Assembly (NCBI GenBank): GCA_963920575.1
Contig: OY986968.1
Span: 9,851,485 to 9,915,484 of the forward strand
Reading direction: 5' to 3'
DNA from: Narthecium ossifragum
Lineage: Eukaryota > Streptophyta > Magnoliopsida > Dioscoreales > Nartheciaceae
Length of the DNA: 64,000 bases
Shown one piece after another: positions 12,066-24,460 of this stretch. The notes under the pieces are model-generated. The model had not been told where the DNA came from. It ran no database searches and was given only the letters and a program-made list of their open reading frames with translations. How positions within the stretch are numbered: position 1 is the first letter of the stretch; the number at the start of each line of letters is the position of its first letter. The translations under genes were made by a program, and so were the position numbers.

Positions 12066-13695
12066 ATGTTGATTTGTATAATTGATCCGAATTTGATGTT
12101 TTCGATTTCTCTTCGACCCGGATTTCTCGTGTGGATTTTCCGACGATAGGTAAGGATTATTATAATATTTTAATAAGGATTTTGATGGGTTTATCTCCGG
12201 ATTACTCGTGAGTTGTATTTTGAATCGGTTTACCGATTTCTACCATTTTTCAAGCAGCTTCTCGATAAGCATGCTATATCTATATATATGTGTATATGTA
12301 TGAAGTTTGTAAATGCTTTATCGCTTTTTGGGTAATCGGGGGAGTGACGACCCCCAGGAATGATTAGTATAAATGGGACGGAGGTGTGCCCTGCATACTT
12401 AGAAGAGCTTTACTATTTTGATTAATAGCACCGTTGATTGCCGGTGTGCACCTGGGGCATAACCCGTTATACTGGTAGATTATATATCTTGCATGTGTGG
12501 CTTGTTGGCTTGGTCGGGGTTGTATCCCCTTATAGCAATTTCGGTTGACGGCTGTGGACGCCGTTGTAATGCCAAAACTGGCTTTGTTATTGTTGCTTGG
12601 CCGTTGGCCAGTTACCTGCGGGGTAACTGTGGAACCTTAGTCTGTCATGTGTCGGAGAGCACTAAAGACTATGGTATACCTGTGTTTATCGCTTTGCTCT
12701 AATCGTTGTATTGTTAGTATAGCTTATCTGTATTTGAGACCCTTGCTATGCTCACCCCTTTGGCTACCTGTAGCCTATGTCTAGCCTTGTATAATGGATG
12801 TGATGTTACTGCATGCTTATATCTCTTTCTCTGTGCCTAAGCATTGCATGCATCTTGTTTGCATTAGAGCATAAGGCTATGGTGCGGGTGAATAGGGTTG
12901 TTGCCGATCCGAGGCTCTCGGGTAGCTCGGATCTAGCTCGAGGACCGTGGCTGGGTAGCAAGGATTAGTGCGTGATTGTTATGTCAAATCTTTGTATTCT
13001 CGAGAATGGATCTAGTTGGCTACTATCTGTTGTTTGAGGTGTAGAGGTCGCCCAGAGTTCTCATCTCATGGTCAGTATCCGTGTTAAGGGAAGTTACATG
13101 CTGCCCTGGGTCCTACCCCTTTGTTGTTCAGCGTTGGGCGCTTGGTAGTTGGGAGGGACGACTGTTGACAGTTGAGGTCACAGAGTGCGTGCGCTGGGGT
13201 AGGCGATGCACGTAACGTGAGTTTCCCTTAGAGATGAGACAGAACCCGGGACTTTATAGTTTCCCCTCTTTCCTCTGCTACGTAGAGTAGAGTAGAACCC
13301 TACTGAGCTTATTGCTCACTCCTACTCGGTCTGCGTTTGCAGGTGTAGGCGTCGGCTCTTCCTCAGTGGTTCCAGCTGGATCAAGTCTTGGTGGCGCGTC
13401 GCCTTCCATAGGCATTTGAGGGCTCAGAGGGACATATGTATATTGTGGCAGCTTTTGTTTAAAGTTACCTTTTGAATTTGATGTATTTAACGTTTAATAT
13501 ATGAAATCATGTTCCCTCTTTTGATTGAGTTTTATTCTGAAATGTAATATTTAGTTTTACCTTTATGCCCTTGGAAGTCTTTAAGTTCAAATTTATTCCG
13601 CTTTGTGTATTGTCGCGCTATGTCAAATGTAAATAGTGTAAGTTTCCCCTAACGTCCCGGCCCGGATGGGTTTCCTGGGTCGGGGTGTGACAACT

Positions 13696-13707
13696 TAGTA
13701 TCAGAAC
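13696..13707 (+). other. Degenerate primer-binding site (Met-tRNA type)
   Basis: TAGTATCAGAAC starts four bases after the LTR. It differs from the tRNA-iMet primer site TGGTATCAGAGC at two positions, both G-to-A. Chromoviruses typically use this primer. Confidence 0.75.
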
Positions 13708-15700
13708 AGGCTGTAGGTCCCTGGGATAGGATTAGGCATGTGATTAAGGTTTTGAGTGTGGAATGGGATAGTTCTAGATCTAGAACATCATTGCATGTCT
13801 GTTTGTGATTGCGTCTGAGGTGTTTATTTATCTGTTTGTTGTTGTATTTTGTTGCTTTCTGGTTGTGTCAGGACGTCTTAGGGGGAGATGTGCATGCGCA
13901 CCGGTGTTGTCTGTTCCCTCACCTGACAACGTCTCCCCCCATGCTGGAGACGAGCGAGTAGAGATTGGACGTGTGTTGCTTCTGTGCTCTTGGAATCCCA
14001 AGAGGTGGACTCGTTGTGGTCCAGAGGCGATGTTGGAGATCCTTCGATAGTAGATGACTGGTTGGAGGAGGTGTCCTGGATCCCGGATGTTTTGGACATC
14101 CTAGAGTATCCCTTGATTGGAAAGCAGTTGTTTTCTTGCCTTCCCAGGAAGCGATACGTAGTGGCGCTTGTCGGGTCCCCTAGGGACCTTGTTGGTTGTG
14201 TGTTGAGAACAGTTCGCGTACTATTCTCTGGCACCTACCCTTGGAGGGTGGTGTAGTTGGGAGTACCCTCCTCTGGTTTTGGGTACTCACACCATGTGGT
14301 GACACGTGGGTTGGCTGGTTCGTCTGGCTCGGTATGCTAGAGCAACAGCGGGGTGCACCCTGGACTGTGCTCTAGCTACTGAGACATGTGACTTGAGGGT
14401 TGACACCGGACAATTGGTCGGTGGTCGTGGTTTGTTTCAGGGTTATTGTGCCTGCTTCCGGGGAACAGCAGGGTAGCCATTGGTAGAGGCAGTGGTTTCA
14501 GCATCAGCGACAGTCGTGGCAGTAGCAGCGTCGTGTTGGTTCTTTGAGAGGTGGCTTGGACCACCATACTAAGAGGGAGTCCACCGGGTGCTCGAGTGCA
14601 AGCCGGCATGGGTCTTTTCGCCGATGGTGTTGGTTGCGAGGGGCATTGGACGCTTACCGCAAAGCAGTCGGGCGTGACGCACGGCGTAGGCCAGAGTAGT
14701 GGACTAGTGCCTTAGTTGTTGCAGGTACCTAGGGCAGACATGAGAATTCAGATTCCAGATAGAGGCTTGCTGGAGACGATGCGAAAACCATTCTAGCCAG
14801 CAGTTTGTGCACTCCAGAGGAGAGAGAGCATCTTCAGCAGCAGCCAGTTTCAGAGCCGCCAGCTTCGACTTTCAGCTTCAGCCTTCAGCATTCGAAGCTT
14901 CTCGCAACTTGCGATTTCCTTGTTGCTCTGGGTTTCCCCCTTGTGACTCATTCCCGCGTGGCCGTGTTGGCTTGGGACTGGAGTCGGGTGTGGCTTTGTA
15001 AGTAGCCACCGTTTTGGGACAAGAGCTTGGGTTGGTTGCTCTTGTAGAGACATTTCCTAGAGGTTGCGGACCTCCAGGTGTCCGTCGCCCACGTGTGGTG
15101 CACGTTGGGGTTCGACAACTTTCTCAATTGCGTCAGTTGGTTGCGCACCGATTTGTGCTTCTTGGTCGTGGGAAGTATCGTGGGTACACCTGACGGTGTT
15201 GTTTCGTTCTCATTGAAGGTCGCGGTTTGGCGATCCTTCTGCTTCTTGAGAGCTGGGGTTTGTTTACCAGCTCGTGGTGAACTCCATCCCTATTGTTTTC
15301 GAGGGTGCTTTGGAGAGCAGCTTTCCCTCGTGATGTTGTTGTTGTTTGTGCAACTGTCCTTTTTGAGGAGCTTTCTGATTGTCGCCTTCATGGGACACCG
15401 AGTTCGATATCAAGGTTCCTTTGGGCGGTTTTCAGCGTTGCGAGTTTGCATGTGGATGCCAACAGCATTTGGAGAGTCGAGGACTCAGTCGGCCGAGTCG
15501 GTAGCTAGGGACTTCATTCGCCCAGGTGTATTGCCTCAGAGTGTGTTTCGGTTCTCATTGTGGATGGTTCCCTCCATACATGCATAGGCTTGAGGAAGCT
15601 GGACAGTGCTGCAGCAGAGTGTCTGTGCCCGCTACAGTGCGTCGATGACGGATTAGCAATTGAGAGATTCGTCTACCCCTTCAGAGTTTGACCCTTGCAT
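13708..15700 (+). pseudogene. Decayed gag/pro region of the Tekay element
   Basis: Position predicts gag and protease. No frame stays open beyond about 170 codons, and I could not align a motif with confidence. GC content and lack of other repeats fit an eroded coding region. Confidence 0.4.
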
Positions 15701-15714
15701 CAACCACACCAGCT

Positions 15715-15900
15715 GAGGATTCGGGATTGCGACATTTCAGAGACAACCTTCCGTACGAGTTCACAGTGATGCCGTTTGGTCTGACGAACACACCAACAAC
15801 CTTCACAGATCTGATGTAGAGGATCTTCAGGCCGTACCCTGATCAGTTGCAGTAGAGTTCGTCGACAAAATCATATCTACTTGGCGTGTTGAGGAGGAGC
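15715..15900 (+). pseudogene. Reverse-transcriptase remnant (Ty3/gypsy)
   Basis: Translation gives a readable piece around YEFTVMPFGLTNTPTTFTDL, the conserved F-VMPFGL-NAP-TF block of gypsy RT. It is broken by frame changes before it and by a TAG stop after it. The FVDD catalytic block that should follow is scrambled. Non-functional. Confidence 0.75.
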
Positions 15901-16554
15901 ACGAGCAATAGTTGGCGTTTGCATCGTAGCTGCCGAGGGTGTATCGGCGTTATTTGGCTCCCAATGCGAGGTTTTGGCCTTCAGAGGCAGGTTTCGGAGA
16001 ACGAGCAGTGTCAGCGGCAGGTAGATCAATGGTTTCAGCCGAGCTTGAGACAGATATACGACGGCAGAGGTCGAAGACAGCATTCGAGATTCAGCAGAGG
16101 CATCTCTAGGACCGCGAGACCGTTGACTGGAGTGACCAGGAGACCGGAGCTCTTGCCTTAAAGTCACTACGTCAATGCCTTTAAGGGTGATAGCTATCAG
16201 CAGCTGTTAGAGAGGATAGGGCAGATTTGGTGGATTTGTCAACTCATTGGAAATAGACAGTAACTTGGATCGGGTTTCGAGGATCAGATTCCAGATGACT
16301 TCCCCTTTGGTGCTTGCAGCATCCCAGCTCTCCCGGCCAGAGTGACAGAGACCCAGGGTAGATATCCGGAGCTCATGGAAATCCGTGCAGCGGTTGGTAC
16401 CGAGCAATTGACTGAGGGCTGGACTGCGTCAGCAGATGGCAGGTTGTACTTAGGTAGCAGTGTTGCAGATCCGGCAGACCCATTGCAGCCTCCCTTGCAG
16501 TGTGTCAGAGTGGGAGTAGAAGCACATCATGGCGGACGTCACTACCATACTACA

Positions 16555-16710
16555 GAAGACTCAGAGAGGATGATCCATATCTCGGAGGACGTTCGTAGGA
16601 CATGTGTCATCGATGCAGGAGGCAGCTGGGATGAGTACGCCCCTTTGGTTGAGTTCGCCTACTTCAGCGATCATCTGTCCAGACCGATGCAGTGCCATTC
16701 GAGGTGTAGC
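16555..16710 (+). pseudogene. Integrase remnant
   Basis: One frame reads RRTCVIDAGGSWDEYAPLVEFAY, matching the chromovirus integrase segment RACV-D-GGSWDE-LPLVEFAYNNSY (compare the better copy at 63000-63145, minus). Upstream and downstream parts are in other frames. Confidence 0.75.
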
Positions 16711-17556
16711 ATGACAATTCATGCCGTGCTTTCGATTGCTCAATCGAGGTTGTTGAGGCATCATCCATCATCCCAGACGTCACCTGACAATCCTCAAAGA
16801 GATTAGCACAGATTAGACAGATACTCCTGATGACGCAGAGCGGACGAGAGATCTACGCAGGTCAGAGGCGATGATCTTCGCGGTTTTTCAACTGGTGACA
16901 ATGTTCCTGAAGGTTCCTCCGTGCAGAGGATCAGTCACTATTGGTGGAGAGCAAAGGCCAGACAAGGTAGAGGTCGAGGCAACCCTACTCCGAGCGTCTG
17001 CACCAGATCGATGACGATGTGGAGCGACGACGACGCCGAGCCTACAGAGTTTCCTAACAGCATCAACAAACAGTTGATTATGCTCTAGAGGTCGAGTGGC
17101 AGTTTCAAAATTGTGTGAGGATATCCTGCGTGAGGTTCACTCCTCTCTTGTTGCTGTTCATTCAGGAGGCACGGAGATATATCATGGATTTCATCATCAG
17201 CTTGGTTGGCACTAGATGCAGAGATCATATGCAGGGAACAAGATGCAGAGGTCAAATCCAGAGGTCAGATCACCACATATACCATATGTGAGGAGTATAT
17301 GTGCCACATAGCAGTCCACATGTCAGAGAGGTGATCAGATTGTGTGATGCTTCAGCTTCCATCACTTCAGGACATGATTCCAGGATCACAGAACAATTCT
17401 AGTACAACTCTTAGGAACCGATGACGAGAGCACATCCTCATAGCGGAGTTTGCCTACTTCCGCAGTCGACAGATCAGCGCTAGCATTGCAACTTTTGAGG
17501 TAGAGAGATCAGCGCAGATCAGGTCAGAATGGACAGAAGATTTATGTAGATTAGAG

Positions 17557-17930
17557 GTGACAACCGTTAGAGTTCACAGTTGGCGACAAAGGGTTTGCTT
17601 ACAGATCAACTCTTTTCCGCACTTGTCAGTTGCGTATCCTACCGCCACATGTTCGATGCTGAGGAAGTACATTCCAGATCCGCCCTACGTGATCAGACAT
17701 GATGACATCATAGTCGAGGAGGACGCCACCTACATGGAACAACCAGTGCAGATTCTGGACAGACTGGATCAGGTGTCGAGAGGCAGATCGATACTATTGG
17801 TGATGATCAGATGGAGGCATGGTAGTGCAGAGAGCTTGACGTGGGAGCGAGAGGATCGCATGCATCGAGAGTTCCGCCGACTGTTTGACCCAGCATGTAG
17901 TTTCCTTTATATGGGCGTTCGTGGCACTAG
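17557..17930 (+). pseudogene. Integrase C-terminus with chromodomain-like tail
   Basis: A 179-codon frame contains MLRKYIPDPPYVI, EQPVQILDRLDQVSRG and a tail ending SLTWEREDRMHREFRRLF. Together these are the C-terminal module of Tekay/Del integrases, whose last part is a chromodomain-like fold thought to guide integration to heterochromatin. The frame then runs on through the polypurine region into the LTR, so the true end is near 17890. Confidence 0.8.
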
Positions 17931-18000
17931 GAATAGTTGGTCCTTCTTTTCTGGCCTTACCCTTGAATTTCGGGACGAAATTCCTTTAAGGGTGATAGGT

Positions 18001-21000
18001 TGTGAGGACCCATACCTCCAACCAAGTCCAACCGCGTTAGGTCGAGGGTTCGGATTTGTGGTTTGGCTCGGTTGGCCTTGGGATGCAATCGGTTGATCAC
18101 ATCGCTGTTTTTGACCCAAGGGCATTTTGGTAAATTTGCTCCCTGGCGGTCGGTTTCACACCCGTGTTGCACACACTGCCTTTGATTGATGTATGTGATT
18201 GATTAGAACCTTGAGGGCGTTTCCGATCAGAGGATCGGAGCTCGATCGGGAGAGATCGAATCGGACGGCTGTGATCGAGTCCAGTTTTCTATAAATAGCC
18301 CTTTCTTTTCTCTCTCTTCTCTTTCCTTCTCTTCTCTCCTCTCTCTCTCCTCATGGCCTGCCGGTTGGAGCTTTGGGGTGCGGCTTTTCGGCGTGGATCC
18401 ACGGCGATCAGAGTTGAGGATCTCGTAGATCGCTGCTTGTTGCTACATATAAGTGTCTCTAGCCAATTCCTATGAGTTGGTAACCCTAGGATCGCCTTTT
18501 TGTGATTTGTGGTTGTTTTTTGTATTAGAATGCTTTGATTTTCGATATTCTTGTACCTTAGCATGTTTAGAAGCTAGCTATGGTTTCATTTCTGTATTCT
18601 TTCGGACGGATTCCGTATTTTTGTCGGTTTTTCGACGGGGTCGGACTCATATCTTATATTTCACGATCTGAGTTTGGTTTTTATTACATGAATGAATTCC
18701 CCACCATCAAATAGACCTCCTGCAAAGTTTGAATGGATTCCATCGCCGTTTGACCGATCAAATCCAGCAAATTCAGGTTTTCGTCGGCTTTCGGGCAATT
18801 TGATTTAATTCGGAGGATTTGATCATCCAAAGATGGATTTCTTAGTGTCATTAGACTCCTCACATCCAATTGCACATGCCTACCAAGTTTGGTTTGATTT
18901 CGGTAAGTTTTGATAGGTTAAATCCAAGAAATTGGATCTCATCCACTATTCACTCTTCTCTGCCTATTATGAAGGATCGATCATTGGGATAGAATGATCG
19001 ATCACTCCTGCTGTAGTGTTTTGTCTCATCTAAAGATGATCGATCATTTATCTTGACAGAGGGTGTATTTGAAGAAGCTCGATCCTCTAGTGCCAGAAGA
19101 TCGATCCTTTTTCCCCAGGCAGGGAACACCCATAAGGAGGATCGATCTTCCTTGGAAGGGAATATCGATCACCCCACCTTGACAGGGATCACCCATGTAA
19201 ATGATCGATCATCTTGGGTAAGATGATCAATCCTTTATATGCTGATTTATATAATTGATCCGAATTTGATGTTTTCGGTTTCTCTTTGACCCGGATTTCT
19301 CGTGTGGCTTTCCCGACGATAGGTAAAGATTATTATAATATTTTAATCGGGATTTTGATGGGTTTATCTTCGGATTACGCCGTGAGTTGTATTTTGAATC
19401 GGTTTATCGATTTCTACCATTTTTCAAGCAGTTTCTCGATAAGCATGCTATATCTATATATATGTGTATATATATGTAGTTTGTGAATGGTTTATCGCTT
19501 TATAGGTAATCGGGGGAGTGACGACCCCCGAGAATGTTTAGTATAAATGGATCGGAGGTGTGCCCTGCATGCTTAGAAGAGCTTTACTGATTTGATTAAT
19601 AGCCCCGCTGTGAGAACCCGTACCTCCAACCCGGTCCGACCACGTCGGTCGAGGGTCTGGCTCGGTTTGGTTTGGCCCGGTTGGCCTTATTTCGTGATCT
19701 CCTTTGATTGTTGCGGTTCCGGGGGTAATTTGGTAAATTACCCTAGGCGGAGTTGGTTTCACACACGCGAAGCGCACACACGACCTTGTGATGATGTATG
19801 TGCTTGGTTAGACCACTAAGAGTACCCCAGATCGGAGGATCTGAGTTTGATCGGAAAGATCGAGATTTGAGTGGCCGTGATTAAATCTGGCTGATCAAGT
19901 AATCTTGAGACTTAATCACCGCTTGATTAAGTTAAACCCTTTTAAACCCTTCTCTCTCTCGTAAGGGCATCAGCCGCGATTCATCTCGAGAGAGAGCGAG
20001 AGAGCAGCGGCCCGATCTCACGGAGAGAGAGGGAGCTCTTATAACAAGCTTATGCATAGGGCCGACTATATGCCCTTTTCTGTTGAATGGATCTGGAGTA
20101 ATTGTTTGATCTAGTATCTCTGTGATTATTCGTTACTCATCAACTAACGTTAAATTGTTCCTTTAGCAACTCAGTCCGTGCAAGCTCTTATTAATCACGT
20201 CATTCATGTATTCCTGTATTATGTTCAAGCCTTGGGCCGACAGTGTGCCTCGTTTTCTGATTCTGTCTCTGTGAGTGATGTGTCTTGGTTTATTGTAGCC
20301 TTTTGGCTTGTTGATACCAGCTTCTAGCCACGGCTTTGCTACAGCACCGTTGTGCTGCCGGAATTCATGAAAACAGGGTTTGGTTCTTCTGTATAAGCTA
20401 CTGGACAATTGAACGATGATTTGGCATATAGAGACACCTAGGCCTAGTTGTTTGTATAGGCTCATGCATGTTGTTTGCATTAGAAGCATTAAGGCTAGGT
20501 GGTAGGCGATGATTTCGATCGCCGATCTGGGATTCTCGGGTAGCCCGGATCTAGCCCTAGGACCAGGGTTTGGCTAGTCGAGGATTAGGACGTGATTGTA
20601 ATCAATGATAATGCTTTATATCATTTGAGGTTTTTGTTATAGTCGACTATGGATTATTCTTATATTTGAGATGTAGAGGTCGTGTCGGGTCTCCAAGGCC
20701 AATCGCTAAGGATGGTTGTCGATGTCCCTGACCTATGTGTCCCCAAGAGAGATGGTATGACTGGGCAGAGTGGTACCTGGACAGGAGCCCACAGTCTGTG
20801 TTTCCTCTCGTTTGTTCTTGGGTGAGGGTGGGACCTAGACAGGAGCCCTCGGGAATCGATGGGGTTATGGGGCCCCTTGGCATACCTTAGGTTTAGGCGG
20901 AGAACGACACAGTTGCAGTTTCCCTTCCTTTCTGTGCGACGTAGAGTAGAACCCTACTGGGCATTGTTGCTCACCCTACCTGGGCTGCATCGGCGATGTA

Positions 21001-22707
21001 GGTCGATGCAGTTCCTTCTTTCAGGTGATCTTCTAGAAGATGGCGCGATATTTCGAGGTTATCGAGGACTTGGAGCTTCGAGGAGTTCTTCTACAGATAA
21101 TTTATTGTTTTAATCAATGATGTACAAATTGATGTATTAATTGATGTATAACGTTATGTATACAAGGATATAATTATATGATTATTCATTCAGTTGTATT
21201 TGAGAAATATTGTAATATTCTTTGATATAAATGTTGAGGAATGTGAGAATGTTGAAATTGTAAAATTGTAAAATTTACAGGTTTCTTGTGTTGTAATTAT
21301 AAAAGGGATTGTGTCAAAATTTTTATCAACTTGAGAAATTAAATTGTTTAAATTCATAGCAGTTATATCTTGATGCGCCAATTGATGATGTAAATAGGTT
21401 TAGGTGGCTCATGACTCGATCTGGATGGGTTTTCTGGGTCGGGGTGTGACACCCGCTGCTTGCCGGCGTGCACCGGGTGTATAACTCGTTGTACTGGTAG
21501 ATTATATATCTTGCATGTATGGCTTGTTGGCTTAGCCGGGGTTGTATCCCCTTGTAGCAATTTCAGTTGACGGCTGTGGACGCCGTTGTAATGCCGAAAT
21601 TGGCTTTGTTGTTGTTGCTTGGCCGTTGGCCAGTTACCTGCGGGGTAACTGTGGAACCTTAGTCTGTCAAGTGCGGAAGAGCACTGAAGACTATTGTATA
21701 CCTGTGTATATCACTTTTTTCTAATCGTTGTACTGTTCATATAGCTTATCTGTATTTGAGACCCTTGCTATGCTCACCCCTTTGGCTAGCTATAGGCTAT
21801 GACTAGCCCTGTATAATTGATTTCATGTTGTTACATGCTTATATCTCTTTATCTCTGCCTGAGCATTGCATGCATCTTGTTTGAATTAGAGCATAAGGCT
21901 AGGGTGCGGGTGAATAAGGCCTTCGCCAATCCGAGGCTCTCGGGTAGCTCGGATCTAGCCCTAGGACCGTGGCTGGGTAGCAAGGACTAGGGCGTGATTG
22001 TTATGCCAAATCTTTGTATTCTCTAGGATGGGTCTAGTTGGCTACTATCTGTTGTGTGTAGAGGTCACCCAGAGTTCTCGTCTCACGCTCAGTATCCGTG
22101 TTAAGGGAAGTTACATGCTGCCCTGGATCCTACCCCTTTGTTTTTCAGCGCTGGGCGCTTGGTGGTTGAGAGGGATGGCTGTTGATAGTTGAGGTCACAG
22201 AGTGCGTGCCCTGGGGTAGGCGGTGGACGTAACGTGAGTTTCTCTTAGAGATGAGATAGAACCCGGGACTTTATAGTTTCCCCTCTTTCCTGTGCGACGT
22301 AGAGTAGAATAGAACTCTACAGAGCTTATTGCTCACTCCTACCCGGTCTGTGTTTGCAGGTGCAGGCGTCGGCTCTTCCTCGGTGGTTCCAACTGGATCT
22401 GGTCTTGGTGGCGCGTCGATTTCCGGAGGCGTTTGAGGTATCAGAGGGACAGATGTATATTTTGGCAGCTTTTGTCTAAAGTTACCTTTTGAGGATGATG
22501 TATTTAACGTTTAATATATGAAATCATGTTCCCTTTTTTATTGAGTTTTATTCCGCAATGTAATTTAGTTTTACCTTTATGCCCTTGGAAGTATTTAAGT
22601 TCAAATTTATTCCGCTTTGTGTATGTTCACACCGTATCAAATGTAAATAATGTAGGTTTCCCCTCACGTCCCAGCCCGGATGGGGTTTTCTGGGTCAGGG
22701 TGTGACA
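18001..22707 (+). repeat. Right LTR (LTR-B) of the Tekay element, split by a solo LTR
   Basis: LTR sequence at 18001-19608 and 21457-22707 (about 2.86 kb). TATA-like ctataaatagcc at 18289-18300. It retains the uninterrupted tgctc site that took the nested element in LTR-A. The palindrome array at 18970-19245 is about 126 bases shorter than in LTR-A because two 63-bp units are missing. Confidence 0.9.
19609..21451 (+). mobile_element. Solo LTR with cccgc duplications inside LTR-B
   Basis: Starts TGTGAGAACCCGTACC and ends GGGGTGTGACA. It is flanked by cccgc at 19604-19608 and 21452-21456. LTR-A supplies the empty site (attaatagcaccgttgattgc). The termini show it is a relative of its host LTR, but the middle is largely different, so it is a sister family. 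No internal region. Confidence 0.92.
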
Positions 22708-22739
22708 CATCTCCTCTCGCCCACAGACTCTCTCACAGA

Positions 22740-22740
<1 letters not shown>

Positions 22741-22788
<48 letters not shown>

Positions 22789-22930
22789 GCCACTACCCAA
22801 AAAAAACAATCCTCGAAAGAGAAAGAGAGAGAGAGATAGAGGCGGCGGAGCTTGGCGGTGGTGGAGATGGAGAGGTACCGTTGAATAATAATAGCAGTGG
22901 CGGTGGCGGAGATAGAGCTAGAGGAAGTGG
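22741..22930. repeat. Long (CT)n microsatellite plus repeat related to 1-77
   Basis: A near-perfect (CT)n run of roughly 48 bases at 22741-22789 is followed by A8, aatcctcgaaagaga and a GA/GGCGGC-rich stretch matching 1-77. This is the right flank of the Tekay insertion, whose left flank carries the same repeat inverted (3515-3597). Confidence 0.75.
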
Positions 22931-23113
22931 TTATTTTATTATATATCCCATTCCACGTTTATGTATGAATGTATGGGATGTATGAAGAAATGGGATAAGT
23001 GTGGGGTATTTTGGTCCATTCAGTGGCTGGGGTATCATAGTGGAAAAACAACAAGATTTGGGGATGAAAACGCCAAAAGTGAATGTTGGGGGTATCATTT
23101 GGCAAAAAATTCC

Positions 23114-23200
23114 CATACCTTGCCCAAGAACCTAACCGTTGCCTCCGTCGAAGGAGACATGTTTGAGGTGATACCAAAGGCCGTCGCAGCTCTCCTAAAG
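23114..23200 (+). pseudogene. O-methyltransferase gene fragment (end of exon 1)
   Basis: One frame reads LPKNLTVASVEGDMFEVIP and continues KAVAALLK up to a GT at 23201. This matches the SAM-binding region of plant COMT-like O-methyltransferases (LP-N-NL-FV-GDMFE-IP-ADAVLLK), and in many of these genes an intron follows LLK, as here. No other part of the methyltransferase is seen, so it is an orphan fragment or a captured piece. A stretch of A-rich sequence and an LTR fragment follow. Assignment rests on motif memory. Confidence 0.6.
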
Positions 23201-23264
23201 GTAAATTTGATGCTTAGACTTTCAAAAAAAAACCAAAAACAAACAAAAACAAAACAAAAGTATG

Positions 23265-24406
23265 AAATGCCTGTAGATGAGGATTCATGTCGAAGACTTT
23301 GTAAGATTCTGGATAGATTGGCGTCAGTTTTGAAGCAAAGTTAGATCTATGAAAGCAGCAATTTGATAAAAGCTGAAATGAATTAATGATGTGGCAGTTA
23401 ATGACCCAGTCAAACCGACTGGAGCGATGGATCGGATTTGAGTCTGATGGATCGCTCCGATGACATCATCAACCCAGAATTTAGGGAAATTAAAGTTTAA
23501 GTTCAACTATAACTCCTAATTCCGGGATTAAGGGTTTCTATTATATAAAGGGGTTGTTCCAGTCGAGTTTCTCATCTTTTTGACAATCTTTGGAGGAGGA
23601 AGAAGAAGACAGAGAGGATGTAGATGGTGACAGCTTCCTATTCCAACCCAATGGCTTTCATCCAAAAGATGAGTTGCTAATTATTGTACTTAGGATTATT
23701 CATGAAACCCTAGTGTAGTTTTGGTTTTTCTTTAATTAGATTCTTGTAAACTTCTCGATGCATGATCTCATGAATATGATTTTATTGTTAATAGAGTTGA
23801 AAGAACATAGTTCCCTTGACGTACTTTCAGTCTTACATGATTTCTGTGATTAATTATAGAGATTTATGAGATGGTTTTCATGAACTTATTGGTTTGCCTT
23901 TGAGATAAGCTATGCTACACGAAAATAGGTTGTGCCACGGTCATTAGGAGTAGTATAATTGAATGTAATCGTAGGACCAAAGACAATCTATGCCAAGCAA
24001 AGATAGGTTATGTAATTGGAAACATTAACTTTCTTTTAGGGATTCATGTGAGCTTGTAGCCATATGATCCATAATGTGGAGAGAAGGGAACAAGATGATA
24101 ACTAGATAAGACTAATAACGAAACTAGGGCGCATTGAGTAATTACTAAGTAACTACTCAATTGATTCAAATTGATCAATCTTTTATCTCTTTTCTTTATT
24201 AGTTTAGATAACTATATTCTATCTTTGATTTTTTCCCTTAGTTTTAGGGTTTTGAGAATTGATTTTGATTTCCAACGTTTTCCCTGTGGATCGACTCCCG
24301 ACTTCACCGTTATTCCTACTTAGTAGTGTAGTGATTGAATAAGGATTATAAATTTAATATTTGATTGAGTTTACAACGTTTTAATGATGACGTTTGCGAG
24401 TGATCA
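23265..24406 (+). mobile_element. 5'-truncated LTR, same family as 54150-55528
   Basis: Runs parallel to the reverse complement of 54150-55528 over about 1.1 kb: ggcgtcagttttgaagc, a gacccagtc-anaccgact block, ctattatataaaggggttg (TATA-like, about 23539) and the final stretch ending gtttgcgagtgatca at 24406. The first part of the LTR is missing. It carries paired gcgatggatcgg / gatcgctcc motifs. Confidence 0.75.
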
Positions 24407-24460
24407 AGTCCTGGGTGCGAGTACTAATCCTCTAGATGAGGAGCTAAAGTGATTGGCTCG
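24407..24460 (+). pseudogene. Left part of a short reading frame split by a solo LTR
   Basis: The frame STNPLDEELK then a TGA runs up to the solo LTR at 24461. After the LTR (and its duplication gctcg) it continues in frame as RVDTVKLEVGAAEEAVDSKD at about 26764-26825. The composition looks protein-coding, but I do not recognise the family. Confidence 0.35.

Larger units (their letters stand above)
3643..13692 (+). repeat. Left LTR (LTR-A) of the Tekay element, split by a nested element
   Basis: LTR sequence occupies 3643-3784 and 10818-13692 (about 3.0 kb in all). The gap is the nested element 3785-10817. LTR-B shows the unsplit version at 18001 onward, including ttggtaaatttgctccctgg at the insertion point. 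A TATA-like tctataactagccc lies near 10968, corresponding to the better ctataaatagcc in LTR-B at 18289. It ends in ggggtgtgaca at 13692. Confidence 0.9.
3643..22707 (+). mobile_element. Ty3/gypsy Tekay/Del-type chromovirus, heavily nested
   Basis: Two LTRs (3643-13692 and 18001-22707, each interrupted by a later insertion) both start TGTGAGGACCC and end GTGTGACA. They flank a 4.3-kb internal region. A PBS-like sequence follows the left LTR and a purine-rich tract precedes the right one. The flanks read catct at 3637-3641 (one extra T before the LTR) and catct at 22708-22712, which fits a 5-bp target duplication. RT, integrase and chromodomain-like remnants run on the plus strand in family order. 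Eroded ORFs and different LTR array lengths mark it as old and immobile. Confidence 0.85.
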
